Assembly (NCBI RefSeq): GCF_003605575.1
Contig: NZ_QKNY01000009.1
Coordinates: 124,001-188,000 of the forward strand
Direction: 5' to 3'
Length of the DNA stretch: 64,000 bases
Source of the DNA: Halonotius aquaticus
Lineage (GTDB): Archaea; Halobacteriota; Halobacteria; Halobacteriales; Haloferacaceae
Shown: positions 33,952-44,325 of the stretch, in pieces
Numbering within the stretch: the stretch's first letter is position 1
Layout of the letters: each line of letters opens with the position of its first letter
Notes under the pieces: model-generated
Told to the model about the DNA's origin: nothing
Databases searched by the model: none
What the model saw: the letters and a program-made list of their open reading frames with translations, nothing else
Program-made: the position numbers and the translations under genes

Positions 33952-34449
33952 ATGCGAACGGTTCAGGATGACGACGGCGACCATTATCTAGTGGTCAAAC
34001 AGTCCGGCGACAGCAGCCTCGTCCGCGATCCGGAAACCGGAGCCGAACACTACGTTGCCAACAGCGATCTGACGCTCGTCGACGACGAGTCGCCGCTGTC
34101 GACCGCCGCCGGCGGGATCGACCCTGCAATCCGGCGACTAGTGACGGCGACCTACGATGACCAATCCTTGGGGCTTGTCATCGAGTTAGTCGATCGTGAG
34201 TCGATCTCGACGGTCGAACTGCTGGAAAGCTACGACCTCTGTGAGAGTGATCTCCACGGGCTACTCGCCGAATTCCGCGCAGCCGGCCTCGTCAAGGAAG
34301 CCGACAGCAACGGTCGCCGCGGCTATGCGGCGACAGAACTCGCCACACAGGCCGTCAACAAACTCCGCGAGGGGGACGCTACCGAGACCGATTCCAGTGG
34401 CGATGCCGACGCCGAAGTCAGCGACACAGCGTCGACGACACCAGAGTAG
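33952..34449 (+). CDS. Winged-helix-like protein next to rad50
   Basis: A 165-residue protein. The N-terminal 60 residues (HYLVVKQSGDSSLVRDPETG) look like a small beta domain. The middle (ISTVELLESYDLCESDLHGLLAEFRAAGLVKEADSNGRRGY) reads as a winged helix. The acidic tail is low complexity. It converges on rad50 with a 1-base gap. It may be a transcription factor; targets are unknown. Confidence 0.7.
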   Translation: MRTVQDDDGDHYLVVKQSGDSSLVRDPETGAEHYVANSDLTLVDDESPLSTAAGGIDPAIRRLVTATYDDQSLGLVIELVDRESISTVELLESYDLCESDLHGLLAEFRAAGLVKEADSNGRRGYAATELATQAVNKLREGDATETDSSGDADAEVSDTASTTPE

Positions 34450-34450
34450 G

Positions 34451-37156
34451 TCAGTCGTCGGCGACCCCACCGAGCAGTTCGAGATCCGGGTCGGCGGCGC
34501 GGGTCGCCGTCGAGCGATTTGTCGTTGGATCTTTTTCGACCGTGATGAGTTCGTCGGCCGCGCCGACAAGTTCGTCGTCGTGGCTGACGATCAGAATCTG
34601 CCGGACGCCGAAGCCGCGCATCTCCTCGACAAGGTCGACCAGTCGGCCGACGTGACCGGCATCGAGGAAGACGGTTGGCTCATCGAGGATGAGCGGCGGG
34701 GTTGGAGCCGCACCCTCGATTCCCTCAGCAAGCAGGCGGTAGATGGCACACCGGAGACTGAGGTTGAACAGCGCGCGCTCGCCGCCCGACAGCTGGCCGG
34801 GTTCCAGCGGTTGGCCGTCCTTCTGATAGACCGTGAGATCGTACTCGTTGTCCAGCTCGATGCGTGCGTAGGCGTCGTTGCCGTAGACGAGATCAAACGT
34901 CTCGTTGAGCATGCGTTCGAGGCTCTCGACGTTGCGGCGGCGGAGTTCAGCCCGGAGGTCGCCGTACATCGCCTCGATGTCCTCGGTTTCGTTGTGGACT
35001 GATTCGAGGCGGTCGACTCGTTCGGCTATTTTGTCGCGCTTCTCGCGCAGATTTTCGAGTTCATCAAGATCACCAGTAACATCACCGATAGCAGTCTGGA
35101 GTTCATCGCGTCGCTTTCTCAGATCAGCGAGTTTCTCGTCGAACTGTTCGATGTGTTCTTCAGCGTTTGTTTTGCGCTCACGTGCGGTCTCCACTCGCTC
35201 GTCATCGAACTGATCCCGGAGCTCGTCACGTTGTCCGCGCTTATCAGCCAACCACTCTCGGCGGTCATCGTTACGGTCAGCGAGCGATTCTCGCTTTTCA
35301 GTCAGTTGTTCGATTTGGCCGTCGAGTTCCTCAATCCGCTCGCGCGTAGATTCGAGACTGTCGAGGCGGTCGAGTGCGTCGCTGACGGTCTCCCGCTCAT
35401 TGGTCTTACTCTTAATTGTCTCACGGAGTTCGTCCGCGTCTGCGTCCTCAGCGTCGGCCGCCTCACGTTTCTCGACTGCTTCATCGCGTTTCTCCTCAGC
35501 AGTCTTTTGCTCCTCGTCCGCTTGTTCTCGTTTGTTTGTTGCTTCCTTGCGGTAACTTTCGATCTGGTCAGTGAGTCGCTCGCGTTCATTCTCTATTTCG
35601 GAAATGCGGGTTTCGATTTCGACCAGTTGCTCGGCAGTGTTGAGCCGCTCGTCAAGTGATTCCTGTTCGGCTTCCAGTTCCTCGATCTGGGCTTCCAGGT
35701 CCTCAACCCGCTCGCGTTTCTCGTCGAGGTCGTCGACGTGGGGTGCATTCTCGACTGGCTGGCCACAGGTCGGGCAGTTACCCTCAGCGAGAAGGCCCTC
35801 TGCCTCCGCGACGGCATCGCGGGCAGCTTCGAGTCGTGTTCGCGTTTCGGTGAGCTCATCACGGATTTCTTGACGTTCCGTCTTGAGTTCTTTTTTATGT
35901 GTCTCAGCGTTGCCGATTTCGATATTGGCATCAAATTCCTCAAATCGCTTGGTTAATTCCTCACGTTCTTGCTCAATGTCGTCACGCTTGTCCTCGGCCT
36001 CCTCTGCATTTGCTTTTTTTCTGTCGGCTTCAGCTTCGAGATCAGCGGCACGATCTTCAGCCTCGTTAGCCTGCGTTTCGAGGTCATCAGCTTTGTTACG
36101 AAGATTTTCGGCTCTGTTCTCGCACCCGCTCACCTCAACCTCAAGGTCTCTGATTTCCTCGCCGAGGGTTTCGTAGCGATCCGTGAGCGTCTCGCGGCGG
36201 TCAGCGATGGCCTCGGCGGTCGCTTCAGTAAGTTCGGTCTCGGCAAGCTGGTCGTCGAGTTCGGTTTCGAGTTCGTCGCGTTGCTCGATGGCCTCGCGCC
36301 GTTGGTCGCCAAGCTCATCGCGTTCGGACTCCGTTTCGTTGATTTCAGTTTCGAGATCATCGATTTCGTCTTCTAATTCCTCAATCTTGGCCTGCTGCTC
36401 CTCGTACTCTGTCAGCACCGATTCAGCCTCCGACAATGCGTCACTGGCTCGTTCGCGTTGCTCCTCGTAGTGATCGATTTGCTCCCGGATATCCTCACGT
36501 TCCGTTTCAAGCTTGTTGAGTTCGGCGTGGAGATCCTGTTTCTCTTTCTCATCAATCTGCTCGTCGAGGGTCTCCAGCGAACCGTGGGCGTTCTCCAGCA
36601 GTTTTTCCACCGCCAACCTGGCCTCGCCGGCCCGATCCCGATAGGTCTCTAAGACGCCCAACTGCAGGAGGTCGTCGATCATGTCCTGCCGCTGGCTCGG
36701 GCTGGCGTTGATGAGCTTGTTCACCTCGCCTTGCCGGACGTACGCGCAGTTGACAAACGCCTCGGCGTCCATTCGCAACAGGTCAGTGACGAACTCACGG
36801 ACTGCTCGCGCGCCGTCTCGGGAAATCGAGTCACCGCTCCCGTCGTCGCCTTCCAGCACGCATTTCCGGGTCGACACGCGGTCGCCGCTGCGACGGAGTT
36901 GGCGTTCGATATGGTAGTCGACGCCATCATGAGTAAACCAGAGTTCGACGGCGGCCTCCTTCTCGCTGTTGCTGATCACGTCGTCCAGCGTGCCGGGCAG
37001 GGCTTTCGAGCCGTAAAGGGCGAAGAAGCAGGCCTCCAGCAGCGAGGACTTGCCGCTGCCGTTGAGCCCATGAATCACAGTCACACCATCGGTCAGCGAC
37101 ACGTCGGCGTCGCCGTAGGGCTTGAAGTTCGAAAGGCGGAGCCGGCTGAACCTCAT
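34451..37156 (-). CDS. rad50: DNA double-strand break repair ATPase Rad50
   Basis: A 901-residue SMC-like protein. Walker A is GLNGSGKSS near residue 33. Two long coiled-coil arms are rich in Glu/Arg/Lys. They flank the zinc hook CPTCGQP near residue 457. The C-terminal signature [14 protein letters not shown] and Walker B PLILDEPT complete the ATPase head. It works with Mre11 on double-strand ends. The start overlaps the mre11 end by 4 bases, so the two are one operon. Confidence 0.96.
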   Translation of the reverse strand: MRFSRLRLSNFKPYGDADVSLTDGVTVIHGLNGSGKSSLLEACFFALYGSKALPGTLDDVISNSEKEAAVELWFTHDGVDYHIERQLRRSGDRVSTRKCVLEGDDGSGDSISRDGARAVREFVTDLLRMDAEAFVNCAYVRQGEVNKLINASPSQRQDMIDDLLQLGVLETYRDRAGEARLAVEKLLENAHGSLETLDEQIDEKEKQDLHAELNKLETEREDIREQIDHYEEQRERASDALSEAESVLTEYEEQQAKIEELEDEIDDLETEINETESERDELGDQRREAIEQRDELETELDDQLAETELTEATAEAIADRRETLTDRYETLGEEIRDLEVEVSGCENRAENLRNKADDLETQANEAEDRAADLEAEADRKKANAEEAEDKRDDIEQEREELTKRFEEFDANIEIGNAETHKKELKTERQEIRDELTETRTRLEAARDAVAEAEGLLAEGNCPTCGQPVENAPHVDDLDEKRERVEDLEAQIEELEAEQESLDERLNTAEQLVEIETRISEIENERERLTDQIESYRKEATNKREQADEEQKTAEEKRDEAVEKREAADAEDADADELRETIKSKTNERETVSDALDRLDSLESTRERIEELDGQIEQLTEKRESLADRNDDRREWLADKRGQRDELRDQFDDERVETARERKTNAEEHIEQFDEKLADLRKRRDELQTAIGDVTGDLDELENLREKRDKIAERVDRLESVHNETEDIEAMYGDLRAELRRRNVESLERMLNETFDLVYGNDAYARIELDNEYDLTVYQKDGQPLEPGQLSGGERALFNLSLRCAIYRLLAEGIEGAAPTPPLILDEPTVFLDAGHVGRLVDLVEEMRGFGVRQILIVSHDDELVGAADELITVEKDPTTNRSTATRAADPDLELLGGVADD

Positions 37157-38514
37157 AGGAAATCCTCCATTGTCGAGAGTTCGCCCTCGGCGGTGTCGCT
37201 GTCCGTCGCCTCATCGGCGGCATCGGTATTTGCTGGGTCGGCAGCGTCGCCATCGATATCGTCTTGCGTATTGGCGACTTCATCGGCGTCGGCAACACCA
37301 TCAGCACTCGGCTCGTCGTGCTCGCTGTCGGCGGAATCGTCGGAACCGTCGCTGTCGTCGCTTTCGGGCGGTGCCAACGCGGCAGGATCGTTCTCGATCT
37401 GCTCTTTGAGCCGGGTTTTCACCCTCTCTCGAAGGTTGCTGTCGGCGATATCGGGCGACCGAACCGCGTCGTCGATATCGAGGGCGGCTGCCGACAGGCC
37501 CAACTCCTCGATCCGCTCGTCGACAGCGGCATCGGGATCGGCGAAACTCACCGAGAGTTCTGTTTCGGTTTCGATCTCGCGGCGGTCGGTGACCCGGGCG
37601 ATCAACGCACCGTTGTCGAGGGCACCGGATTCGATCCCGCCGGGCGTGACAGCCTCGCCGTCGCCGACGATTTCGACGATAACGACGGCATCGGTGAGGT
37701 CGTGCTGGCCGATCTTCTCGCGGACACGCTCCGCACCCTCGCCGGGTTCGAGGTCGACCGTCACAAAGACGAACTCACGGGTCGGCAGCGACTTTCTTCG
37801 GATGTCAACGCCCGCAGGGCCAGGGTCGTCGGCGTCGAACTGGACGATGTTGTACCCGCGCTCGGCTGTCTCGCTCGCGCTCGCGCGCTCTGTCGATCCA
37901 CAGTAGGTCACCCACACGTCGTCGACGCGTTCAATTCCGGGGGCGTGGTTGTCGCCGAGCAGGACAGCGTCGAAATCGACGGTCGACTCATCAAGGACGG
38001 TTTCAGTCTCCCAATTCGCGTGCGCGAATGGGGTGAAGAGGCCGTGGCCGACGAGGACGTGGTGGGTTGGCTCAGTGTCGAGATCGCTGTCAGCAGGTCG
38101 GGTGAAATCGTAGTCGAGATCGTCACGGCGGGATTCGGGGACGTGATCGAGGCCATAGAAAGCGGTAGAGTCGATGGCGATCGGATCGTCGCCGAGCCGG
38201 GTGGCAAGCCCGAGCCGTTCGAACAGATCGAGCCACTGGCCGCCGCGGGTCGACTCGTGGTTACCGACGACCGCGAGAAACGGAATATCGGCGGCGTTGA
38301 GTTCGCGGAGGGCCGACAGCGTCCCCATCAGCTCCGGAAGATCCGGTCGGCGGTCGTGGAACAGATCGCCAGCGTGGACGACGGCATCGACATCCATCTC
38401 GACGGCATCGTCGATGACGGTCTCGAAGGCCGACAGGAAGTCCGCCCGCCGCTCCGGCGAGTGGTACTGTTGGTAGCCGATATGGGTGTCGCCAGTGTGT
38501 AGCACCCGTGTCAT
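37153..38514 (-). CDS. mre11: DNA double-strand break repair nuclease Mre11
   Basis: A 453-residue nuclease. Metal motifs are [25 protein letters not shown] and LVGHGLF. About 90 acidic residues form a long C-terminal tail ending in STMEDFL, which vaguely resembles a PIP box without the glutamine. The ATG at 38514 is preferred because GATATACC (38538-38545) lies 24-31 bases upstream; a longer frame would begin inside it. It processes broken ends with Rad50. Confidence 0.95.
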   Translation of the reverse strand: MTRVLHTGDTHIGYQQYHSPERRADFLSAFETVIDDAVEMDVDAVVHAGDLFHDRRPDLPELMGTLSALRELNAADIPFLAVVGNHESTRGGQWLDLFERLGLATRLGDDPIAIDSTAFYGLDHVPESRRDDLDYDFTRPADSDLDTEPTHHVLVGHGLFTPFAHANWETETVLDESTVDFDAVLLGDNHAPGIERVDDVWVTYCGSTERASASETAERGYNIVQFDADDPGPAGVDIRRKSLPTREFVFVTVDLEPGEGAERVREKIGQHDLTDAVVIVEIVGDGEAVTPGGIESGALDNGALIARVTDRREIETETELSVSFADPDAAVDERIEELGLSAAALDIDDAVRSPDIADSNLRERVKTRLKEQIENDPAALAPPESDDSDGSDDSADSEHDEPSADGVADADEVANTQDDIDGDAADPANTDAADEATDSDTAEGELSTMEDFL

Positions 38515-38537
38515 TGCCACCCTGTTATTGCCGGGGT

Positions 38538-38545
38538 GGTATATC
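38538..38545 (-). promoter_or_regulatory. TATA element of mre11-rad50
   Basis: GATATACC on the minus strand, 24-31 bases from the chosen mre11 ATG. Confidence 0.6.
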
Positions 38546-38717
38546 GGTTCCGCGAGCATGGGATGGGAACTATCGACGCGCGAGCGGAGCCTGGGATGGG
38601 TCGATGTAGACGCTGCTCAGCAGCGCTAGACGAATGGTGAAGGGAACCACGACGAGTAGCAACGAAAACAACGGAAATAAACGCAGACAAAGAATCCCTT
38701 CGACAGCAGACCGGCCG

Positions 38718-38978
38718 TTAGATCGTCAGGCTGTAGATCCGTTTGCGAGCATCAGAGAAGGAAAACCGGGAGTCGACGACGCCGGCGTCCTCCAAGCGGT
38801 TGAGTGCGTACCGAACTGTTCGCGGCGGCAACAGCGTCTCGTCGGCAAGTTCGCTTTGTGTCAGCGTATCGTTGTAATCAAGCACCTTCGCGACAAGTTT
38901 CGCACTCGGCGGCAGGTCGCGGACAGCGTCCCATCCATCGGCTGGTTCATCCGTCGAAACGGTCTCGTGTGTACTCAT
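38718..38978 (-). CDS. Small winged-helix transcription regulator (MarR-like)
   Basis: An 86-residue protein with one winged helix: [51 protein letters not shown] is the complete helix-turn-helix-wing order. A short acidic N terminus precedes it. A TATTATCATAC-like box about 25-35 bases upstream supports a leaderless start. It is divergent from the proteasome-activating nucleotidase gene, which could be one of its targets. Confidence 0.85.
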   Translation of the reverse strand: MSTHETVSTDEPADGWDAVRDLPPSAKLVAKVLDYNDTLTQSELADETLLPPRTVRYALNRLEDAGVVDSRFSFSDARKRIYSLTI

Positions 38979-39101
38979 GCTGAAAGGTACTCCTCAATGC
39001 TGTATGATAATACTTGCTATAATTCGATATTATCCATGAACATTATCGCAGCGAACAGGACAGCGACCCGAAGCCTCTTATTCCCGACAGCCGTACAAAA
39101 A

Positions 39102-40319
39102 ATGATGAGCGACACCGCGGACGACGTCGAATTTCCCTACGATGAGACGGCGTCCAGACAGGAAAAGATCGAAGCGCTACAGGAGCGACTCGGCGTGATC
39201 GAATCTCAAAACGAGGAGATGCGAGACAAGCTCCTCGATGCCAACGCCGAGAACAACAAGTACAAACAGAAGTTAGAGCGTCTGACACACGAAAATAAGA
39301 AACTCAAGCAGTCGCCGCTGTTTGTCGCCACCGTCCAAGAGATCACCCCCGACGGCGTCGTGATCAAACAGCACGGCAACAACCAAGAGGCGCTCACGGA
39401 GGTCACCGACGAACTCCGAGAAGAGCTCGAACCCGATTCGCGCGTCGCGGTTAACAACTCACTGTCGATCGTCAAACGACTCGATGATGAGACAGATGTG
39501 CGCGCACGCGTCATGCAGGTCGACCACAGCCCCGACGTGACCTACGCCGACATCGGCGGCCTCGACGAGCAGATGCAGGAGGTCAGAGAGACCGTCGAGA
39601 TGCCGCTTGATCGGCCGGAGATGTTCGACGAGGTTGGGATCAACCCGCCGTCAGGCGTCCTACTCCACGGACCACCGGGCACCGGCAAAACGATGTTGGC
39701 AAAAGCCGTCGCCAACCAGACCGACGCCTCCTTCATCAAGATGGCCGGCTCCGAACTCGTCCACAAGTTCATCGGCGAGGGCGCGAAACTCGTCCGAGAT
39801 CTCTTTGAGGTCGCCCGCGAAAACGAGCCCGCCGTCATCTTCATTGACGAGATCGACGCCATCGCTTCGAAACGGACGGATTCGAAGACCTCCGGGGACG
39901 CCGAGGTCCAACGGACGATGATGCAGCTGCTCTCGGAGATGGATGGCTTCGACGAGCGCGGCGAGGTGCGGCTGATCGCGGCGACCAACCGCTTCGATAT
40001 GCTGGATGAGGCGATTCTCCGCCCTGGGCGGTTCGATCGGCTCATCGAGGTGCCAAAACCCAACAACGAGGGTCGGGAACTCATCTTCCAGATCCACACC
40101 CGCGATATGAACGTCGCCGACGATGTCGACTTCGCCGAGCTTGCTGAACTCGCCGACGACGCCTCTGGGGCAGATATCAAGGCCGTCTGTACTGAGGCCG
40201 GCATGTTCGCTATCCGCGATGATCGCACCGAGATCACCCGCGAGGACTTCGTGAATGCGTGGGAGAAGATCCAGCTCGAATCGACCGAGGATACCGGTAG
40301 CTCGCTGGCATTCGCCTAA
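39102..40319 (+). CDS. pan: Proteasome-activating nucleotidase PAN
   Basis: A 405-residue AAA ATPase. An N-terminal coiled coil ([26 protein letters not shown]), an OB domain and the AAA core follow. Walker A is GPPGTGKT near residue 190, Walker B is VIFIDEID, the second region of homology is [18 protein letters not shown]. It unfolds proteins for the 20S proteasome. The last three residues are Ala-Phe-Ala, not the classical hydrophobic-Tyr-X gate-opening motif. Adjacent ATGs at 39102 and 39105 are both possible starts; CTTATT lies 20-25 bases before the first. Confidence 0.94.
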   Translation: MMSDTADDVEFPYDETASRQEKIEALQERLGVIESQNEEMRDKLLDANAENNKYKQKLERLTHENKKLKQSPLFVATVQEITPDGVVIKQHGNNQEALTEVTDELREELEPDSRVAVNNSLSIVKRLDDETDVRARVMQVDHSPDVTYADIGGLDEQMQEVRETVEMPLDRPEMFDEVGINPPSGVLLHGPPGTGKTMLAKAVANQTDASFIKMAGSELVHKFIGEGAKLVRDLFEVARENEPAVIFIDEIDAIASKRTDSKTSGDAEVQRTMMQLLSEMDGFDERGEVRLIAATNRFDMLDEAILRPGRFDRLIEVPKPNNEGRELIFQIHTRDMNVADDVDFAELAELADDASGADIKAVCTEAGMFAIRDDRTEITREDFVNAWEKIQLESTEDTGSSLAFA

Positions 40320-40389
40320 TCGACGCAGGCTGATCGCTGTTTTCCCGCTAGTCCGAACCACTCAACACCCCGCCGACCCAGCCATCGGT

Positions 40390-41073
40390 ATGGGAAGCAG
40401 CCTCGATTCAACCGAAGCACAGACGCTGGAGGTTATCGACCGTCTGTATGACACCTATCCCGATCTCGAGATCTCGCTGAACTTTTCGAGCCGACTTGAG
40501 CTACTGATTGCGGTGATCCTCTCGGCGCAGTGTACCGACGAACGCGTCAATACAGTCACTGCCGATCTCTTCGAGAAATACGACGGCCCGGCCGACTACG
40601 CAAACGCCGACCAAGAGGAACTCGCCGAGGATCTCAACTCGGTGACCTACTACAACAACAAGGCGAGCTACATCCGCTCGGCCTGTGAGGACATCATCGA
40701 GCAACACGACGGCGAGGTACCGGATACGATGGACGAACTCACCGAGTTGGCGGGCGTCGGCCGAAAGACGGCCAACGTTGTCCTTCAGCACGGCCACGAA
40801 ATCGTCGAAGGCGTCGTCGTCGACACCCACGTCCAACGGCTCTCACGTCGACTCGGCATCACAGAAGAAGAACGGCCCGAGGCGATCGAAACAGAGTTGA
40901 TGGAACTTGTGCCTGAAGATGATTGGCAGTGGTACACCCACCTGCTGATCAGCCACGGCCGGGAGACCTGCACTGCGATCAACCCCGATTGTGAGGAGTG
41001 TGTCTTAGAGGATATCTGTCCGTCATCAAAAGTTGACAACGACGTTGATCTGGCATCCAATGAGGCGTGGTAG
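40390..41073 (+). CDS. nth: Endonuclease III (DNA glycosylase/AP lyase)
   Basis: A 227-residue base-excision repair enzyme. The helix-hairpin-helix LAGVGRKTANVV holds the catalytic lysine, and VVDTHVQRL holds the conserved aspartate. The 4Fe-4S loop is CTAINPDCEECVLEDIC. It removes oxidised pyrimidines. The ATG at 40390 is preferred; a longer frame would extend into pan. The C-terminal tail is acidic. Confidence 0.93.
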   Translation: MGSSLDSTEAQTLEVIDRLYDTYPDLEISLNFSSRLELLIAVILSAQCTDERVNTVTADLFEKYDGPADYANADQEELAEDLNSVTYYNNKASYIRSACEDIIEQHDGEVPDTMDELTELAGVGRKTANVVLQHGHEIVEGVVVDTHVQRLSRRLGITEEERPEAIETELMELVPEDDWQWYTHLLISHGRETCTAINPDCEECVLEDICPSSKVDNDVDLASNEAW

Positions 41074-41098
41074 CTGAACCACCGAAACAGCTACACCC

Positions 41099-41116
41099 AT
41101 AAATTCATTATAAATT
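41099..41116 (+). promoter_or_regulatory. Direct repeat at the vapB start
   Basis: ATAAATT occurs twice with starts 11 bases apart, immediately before the ATG at 41120. The spacing puts both copies on one DNA face. Autoregulation by the antitoxin is a reasonable guess. Confidence 0.35.
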
Positions 41117-41119
41117 TGT

Positions 41120-41317
41120 ATGAGTCGGACATCCATCCCTGTCGACGCAACAACGAAAGAGCGATTGGACGATCTGAAACGTGACGACGAGACATGGGAT
41201 GAGTTCCTCCACCGAGTCACAACGACCGAGGAGCCAATCGAAGCCGGTGCGTGGTCGGATGAGGAAGCTGATCGAGCCAAGGAGTCGATTCGAAACGCCC
41301 GGGAGAACTGGGGATGA
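41120..41317 (+). CDS. VapB-like antitoxin
   Basis: A 65-residue acidic protein (MSRTSIPVDATTKERLDDLK...WDEFLHRV) with a short ribbon-helix-helix-like N terminus. The C-terminal half, WSDEEADRAKESIRNARENW, would wrap the toxin. It overlaps the PIN toxin gene by 4 bases. The partner gene is the main evidence. Confidence 0.75.
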   Translation: MSRTSIPVDATTKERLDDLKRDDETWDEFLHRVTTTEEPIEAGAWSDEEADRAKESIRNARENWG

Positions 41318-41709
41318 CGTTCCTCGATAGCTCAACGATCATCGAATATCTCCGTGGTAACAAGGCAGTCATCGAGTACCTTGATGACCGACAGCCGTGG
41401 TGGACATCAACAATCTGTGTTTTCGAGGTGCTGAACGGGCCGGCAGGCACGCCAGGGTTCGATCCGATCGAAGAACGCCAACGGTTCGGCGGCGTTGAAG
41501 CCATCGAGTTCAACGAGGAATTGGCCTTGGAAGCAACGCGGTTACAGAATGCTGCGATCAGTGACGGAAGTGAACTCTCCCAGCGGGACGCGATGATCGT
41601 AGCGACTGCGCGATCAACCGGCGACGAGTACGTTGTTGCCGACAGCGATTTTGAAACGGAGCCGATTGAGTCTGTGTTGGAAGTGACAAACCTCCAAACG
41701 AGTGGCTAA
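41314..41709 (+). CDS. VapC-like PIN-domain toxin
   Basis: A 131-residue PIN-domain ribonuclease. The acidic active-site set is visible: D5 in TFLDSST, E in FEVLNG, D in QRDAMIVATA and D in VADSDFE. Such toxins cleave tRNA or rRNA and are held inactive by VapB. It follows vapB with a 4-base overlap. Confidence 0.85.
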   Translation: MTFLDSSTIIEYLRGNKAVIEYLDDRQPWWTSTICVFEVLNGPAGTPGFDPIEERQRFGGVEAIEFNEELALEATRLQNAAISDGSELSQRDAMIVATARSTGDEYVVADSDFETEPIESVLEVTNLQTSG

Positions 41710-41762
41710 TCTGACGTGTCCGCCAACTACGAAGGCTTCAAACAGACTGAGAAAGCGTTGTC

Positions 41763-42245
41763 TCACAGCCAATACCGCAACAGATATCGATACAGCCCAA
41801 CGCCCCACGCGAGAAACCAGAAGATCACGTAGCCGAAGACGCCGATTCGGAGTCGACCACGCCACGCGCTCATATTCTCATGGAGATCATTGAGACTGAC
41901 GTCCTGGTCGGGGTTCCGGTAGAGATCAGCCTCGCGTTTCGCCTGAAAGATCCGAACGATCCCGGTCAGCGCGAAGACCAACATCGCATACGCCTGCAAC
42001 CCGAGGACGGCGTGTAACGCTGAAAGCCCACCCAACTGATCCAACAGCCGGGGCATCATCCACGTGACCATCGGCACCGTCGTCAGCGTCAGGCCGACGG
42101 CGATGAACTTGAGATGATAGGTGAGTACGTCCCAGGTGACCGTCTCGCTGTCGAGCATGATCCAGGCCCCGTACAGAAAGAAGGGGAGACTCGCCGTCAC
42201 CGACAGGGCGGTCAGCGTTGCGATCGTCACATCGGCAACCATCAT
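41763..42245 (-). CDS. Four-helix membrane protein near the cytochrome bc operon
   Basis: A 160-residue protein with about four hydrophobic helices (LTALSVTASLPFFLYGAW, FIAVGLTLTTVPMVTWMM, AVLGLQAYAMLVFALTGIV, IGVFGYVIFWFLAWGVGLY). An aromatic/charged loop, RNPDQDVSLNDLHENM, lies between the last two. A TTATACCG box about 20-27 bases upstream supports a start at either adjacent ATG. Divergent from the operon starting at 42333, it may have a role in the same respiratory complex. Function unknown. Confidence 0.72.
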   Translation of the reverse strand: MMVADVTIATLTALSVTASLPFFLYGAWIMLDSETVTWDVLTYHLKFIAVGLTLTTVPMVTWMMPRLLDQLGGLSALHAVLGLQAYAMLVFALTGIVRIFQAKREADLYRNPDQDVSLNDLHENMSAWRGRLRIGVFGYVIFWFLAWGVGLYRYLLRYWL

Positions 42246-42332
42246 CGGAGCTATGGGCTACGGCGGTATAATGGGCCCGGACGCGGTCGGGAGTCGGAAA
42301 GTGCTTTACGCCGGCCAGCCCTACCCTGCGGT

Positions 42333-43217
42333 ATGGATTCCTCAGCCGACGGCGACGACACAACGCCGACGAGCGAGGAGCCCGGCGGCGACACACCGGC
42401 GGGAACAGCAGCCGACACCGAGGAGACAGCCGACAACGAGAAAGCAGAAACAGACACAGCGGACGCAGCCGAAACCGACGACGAGTTGGACGAACTCCGC
42501 GCAACGGTTGAGGAAAAGTACGATTTCGACGACTTTGGGCCGGCAGAGATGGCCCAGATGAGCGGCGACGAGTGGGAAGCCGCCTTCGACCCCGAGACAT
42601 GGATCACCGGCGAGCGGTTGCTTGATCGGGTCGAAGCCGATCTCAAATCAAAGATCGCCGCCAGAGAGATTTTCGCGGTTGTCGAACGCGACGACAACCA
42701 GCTTGTAGTCTACGCCGATACAGGCTACGCCGTGGTGTCGGCCGACGGCACCGTCGAAGGTGAGGGTGGCGTCCGACGCGACGTCGAACCCGTGGTCGCA
42801 ATGTGTTCGATGGAGGAGTATGAGGTCTCTGCGCCACCGGCCGACTATGAGTTGCCGTCAGCCGACGAGGTGCCCGAACAGACCGGCGAGTTCGGCAATC
42901 TGATGATACAGCTGATCGCCGGCGGGCAGGTTATCGGTGGCGTCGCCCTACTTGGGGCGTTCATTCTCCGGCTCGTCGAAACGGTCGTCGCGCCGGTCGT
43001 CGGCGGACTGTTCCTGATCGTCGGCATCGGGCTGTTTGCCCTCGTCGCCAACGCGCGGCTCTCCGATCGGTTCCGCGCCGAGCAGTACCGCAGCCGACTG
43101 CGGGCCGTCGAAGCCGGCGGCATTGATCGGCCGGAAATCGAGGGCAACGAGGGGCCGGCTGACGACGAGCGTGAGCCACCCCAGCAGGCCGACAACCACG
43201 AGACAGAGGCTTCGTGA
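42333..43217 (+). CDS. Acidic two-span membrane protein, first gene of cytochrome bc operon
   Basis: A 294-residue protein. The first 55 residues are acidic and likely disordered. A globular part (REIFAVVERDDNQLVVYADTGYAVVSADG) precedes two membrane helices (LIQLIAGGQVIGGVALLGAFILRLVE, VGGLFLIVGIGLFALV). A basic C-terminal stretch follows. The ATG at 42333 is chosen because GCTTTACG lies 24-31 bases upstream. No heme or Fe-S motif is seen. Its place before halocyanin and cytochrome b suggests an accessory subunit. Confidence 0.75.
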   Translation: MDSSADGDDTTPTSEEPGGDTPAGTAADTEETADNEKAETDTADAAETDDELDELRATVEEKYDFDDFGPAEMAQMSGDEWEAAFDPETWITGERLLDRVEADLKSKIAAREIFAVVERDDNQLVVYADTGYAVVSADGTVEGEGGVRRDVEPVVAMCSMEEYEVSAPPADYELPSADEVPEQTGEFGNLMIQLIAGGQVIGGVALLGAFILRLVETVVAPVVGGLFLIVGIGLFALVANARLSDRFRAEQYRSRLRAVEAGGIDRPEIEGNEGPADDEREPPQQADNHETEAS

Positions 43218-43279
43218 TCGGTCGGATTCGAGGGTCGTAGCGGTGGGTTTAAGCACGCTGCGTGTCCATTATTTGGTGT

Positions 43280-43930
43280 ATGAAACGGCGGGAATTACTC
43301 AGGACAGCGGGCGGGGCGACCGCCGCCGCCACGGCCGCCACCGCGAGCAGCGGGGTGGCTGCGGCTCAAGAGGTACAACCCGACTTGAGCCACATCTCGG
43401 ACTCAGATGGCGGCTATGAGGATCACCGCGGCGAAAGCGAGGTCACCATCGAAGTCGGTGCCAGCGGCAACGGTGGCAATCTCGCCTTTAGCCCTGCGGG
43501 GATTTGGATCGATCCCGGAACAACGGTCATCTGGGAATGGACCGGTGAAGGCGGCGGCCACAACGTGCAGACCGTCGGTGGGCCAGCCGATCTCGCAAGC
43601 GAGACGGTTAGCGAGGCCGGCTTCACCTACGAGTTCACCTTTACCGAGGAACACACGGGCATCACGAACTACGAGTGTGTGCCCCACTCCTCGCTTGGGA
43701 TGCTCGGGTCGGTCGCCGTCGGCGAAGACGTCCCGACCGTTGAGGTCGGCGGCGGCGGTGGCGGTGGCTGGCCGACCGAACTCGACGCCTTCGCCCACGA
43801 CGTTGGCGTCCCGATCCAGAAACACTACGTCGGCATCGTCAGCTTTCTCGGCATCGCGGTGAGCCTCGTGTTCACCTTCTATGTGCTGAAATACGGCGAG
43901 TCGCCGAACACAGGACAGGGTGGTGTCTAA
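43280..43930 (+). CDS. Halocyanin-type blue copper protein with C-terminal anchor
   Basis: A 216-residue protein. The Tat signal is KRRELLRTAGGATAAATAA. The copper site uses H in GGGHNV and C, H, M in ECVPHSSLGM. A glycine-rich linker leads to a C-terminal helix (VSFLGIAVSLVFTFYVL) that anchors it. It should shuttle electrons outside the membrane between cytochrome b and a terminal oxidase. It overlaps the next gene by 1 base. Confidence 0.92.
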   Translation: MKRRELLRTAGGATAAATAATASSGVAAAQEVQPDLSHISDSDGGYEDHRGESEVTIEVGASGNGGNLAFSPAGIWIDPGTTVIWEWTGEGGGHNVQTVGGPADLASETVSEAGFTYEFTFTEEHTGITNYECVPHSSLGMLGSVAVGEDVPTVEVGGGGGGGWPTELDAFAHDVGVPIQKHYVGIVSFLGIAVSLVFTFYVLKYGESPNTGQGGV

Positions 43931-44322
43931 TGTCGTCATCTGGATCCACGTACGGTGATATCCACCGGTATGAGCCCGCCAGAGAGTCGACGGCGGCAGC
44001 GATCGCCATTGTCGTGCTGACGGTGATCGAGGTCGTCTTCGTGTTCATGTTCGTCTTCGCGCTCGTCTCCGGGTGGGCGGGCACGGAGTTCGGCAACATG
44101 TTCGTCGGCGCGATATTGGGGTTGATCCTCCTTGATCTGGCCTTCATCCTCGCGTTGTATCGCAAGGAGTTCCTCCCGGACGTGATGATCGTCAAGAAGC
44201 GTCGCCGGAAGTGGGAAGACCTCTACATCGACAGCGACGATGTCGACGGGGTCTCGCTGACCGACGGCGAGCAGGTCTGGGATACGCTGAAACGAGCGGT
44301 CTACCCCTACTACAAACGATAA
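43930..44322 (+). CDS. Small membrane subunit of the cytochrome bc operon
   Basis: A 130-residue protein with two hydrophobic segments (AIAIVVLTVIEVVFVFMFVFALVSG and FVGAILGLILLDLAFILALY) and a basic then acidic C-terminal cytoplasmic part (IVKKRRRKWEDLYIDSDD). No cofactor motif. It lies between halocyanin and cytochrome b with a 1-base and a 3-base junction, so it is probably a structural subunit. Confidence 0.8.
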   Translation: MSSSGSTYGDIHRYEPARESTAAAIAIVVLTVIEVVFVFMFVFALVSGWAGTEFGNMFVGAILGLILLDLAFILALYRKEFLPDVMIVKKRRRKWEDLYIDSDDVDGVSLTDGEQVWDTLKRAVYPYYKR

Positions 44323-44325
44323 CCA

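Noticed and set aside
36731-38502. Plus-strand frames opposite rad50 and mre11
   Set aside because: Both are shadows of genes with clear motifs. Low-complexity Ser/Arg content argues against coding.
38634-39101. N-terminal extension of PAN
   Set aside because: It would run through the divergent winged-helix gene and its promoter. The coiled-coil start and TATA spacing place the real start at 39102 or 39105.
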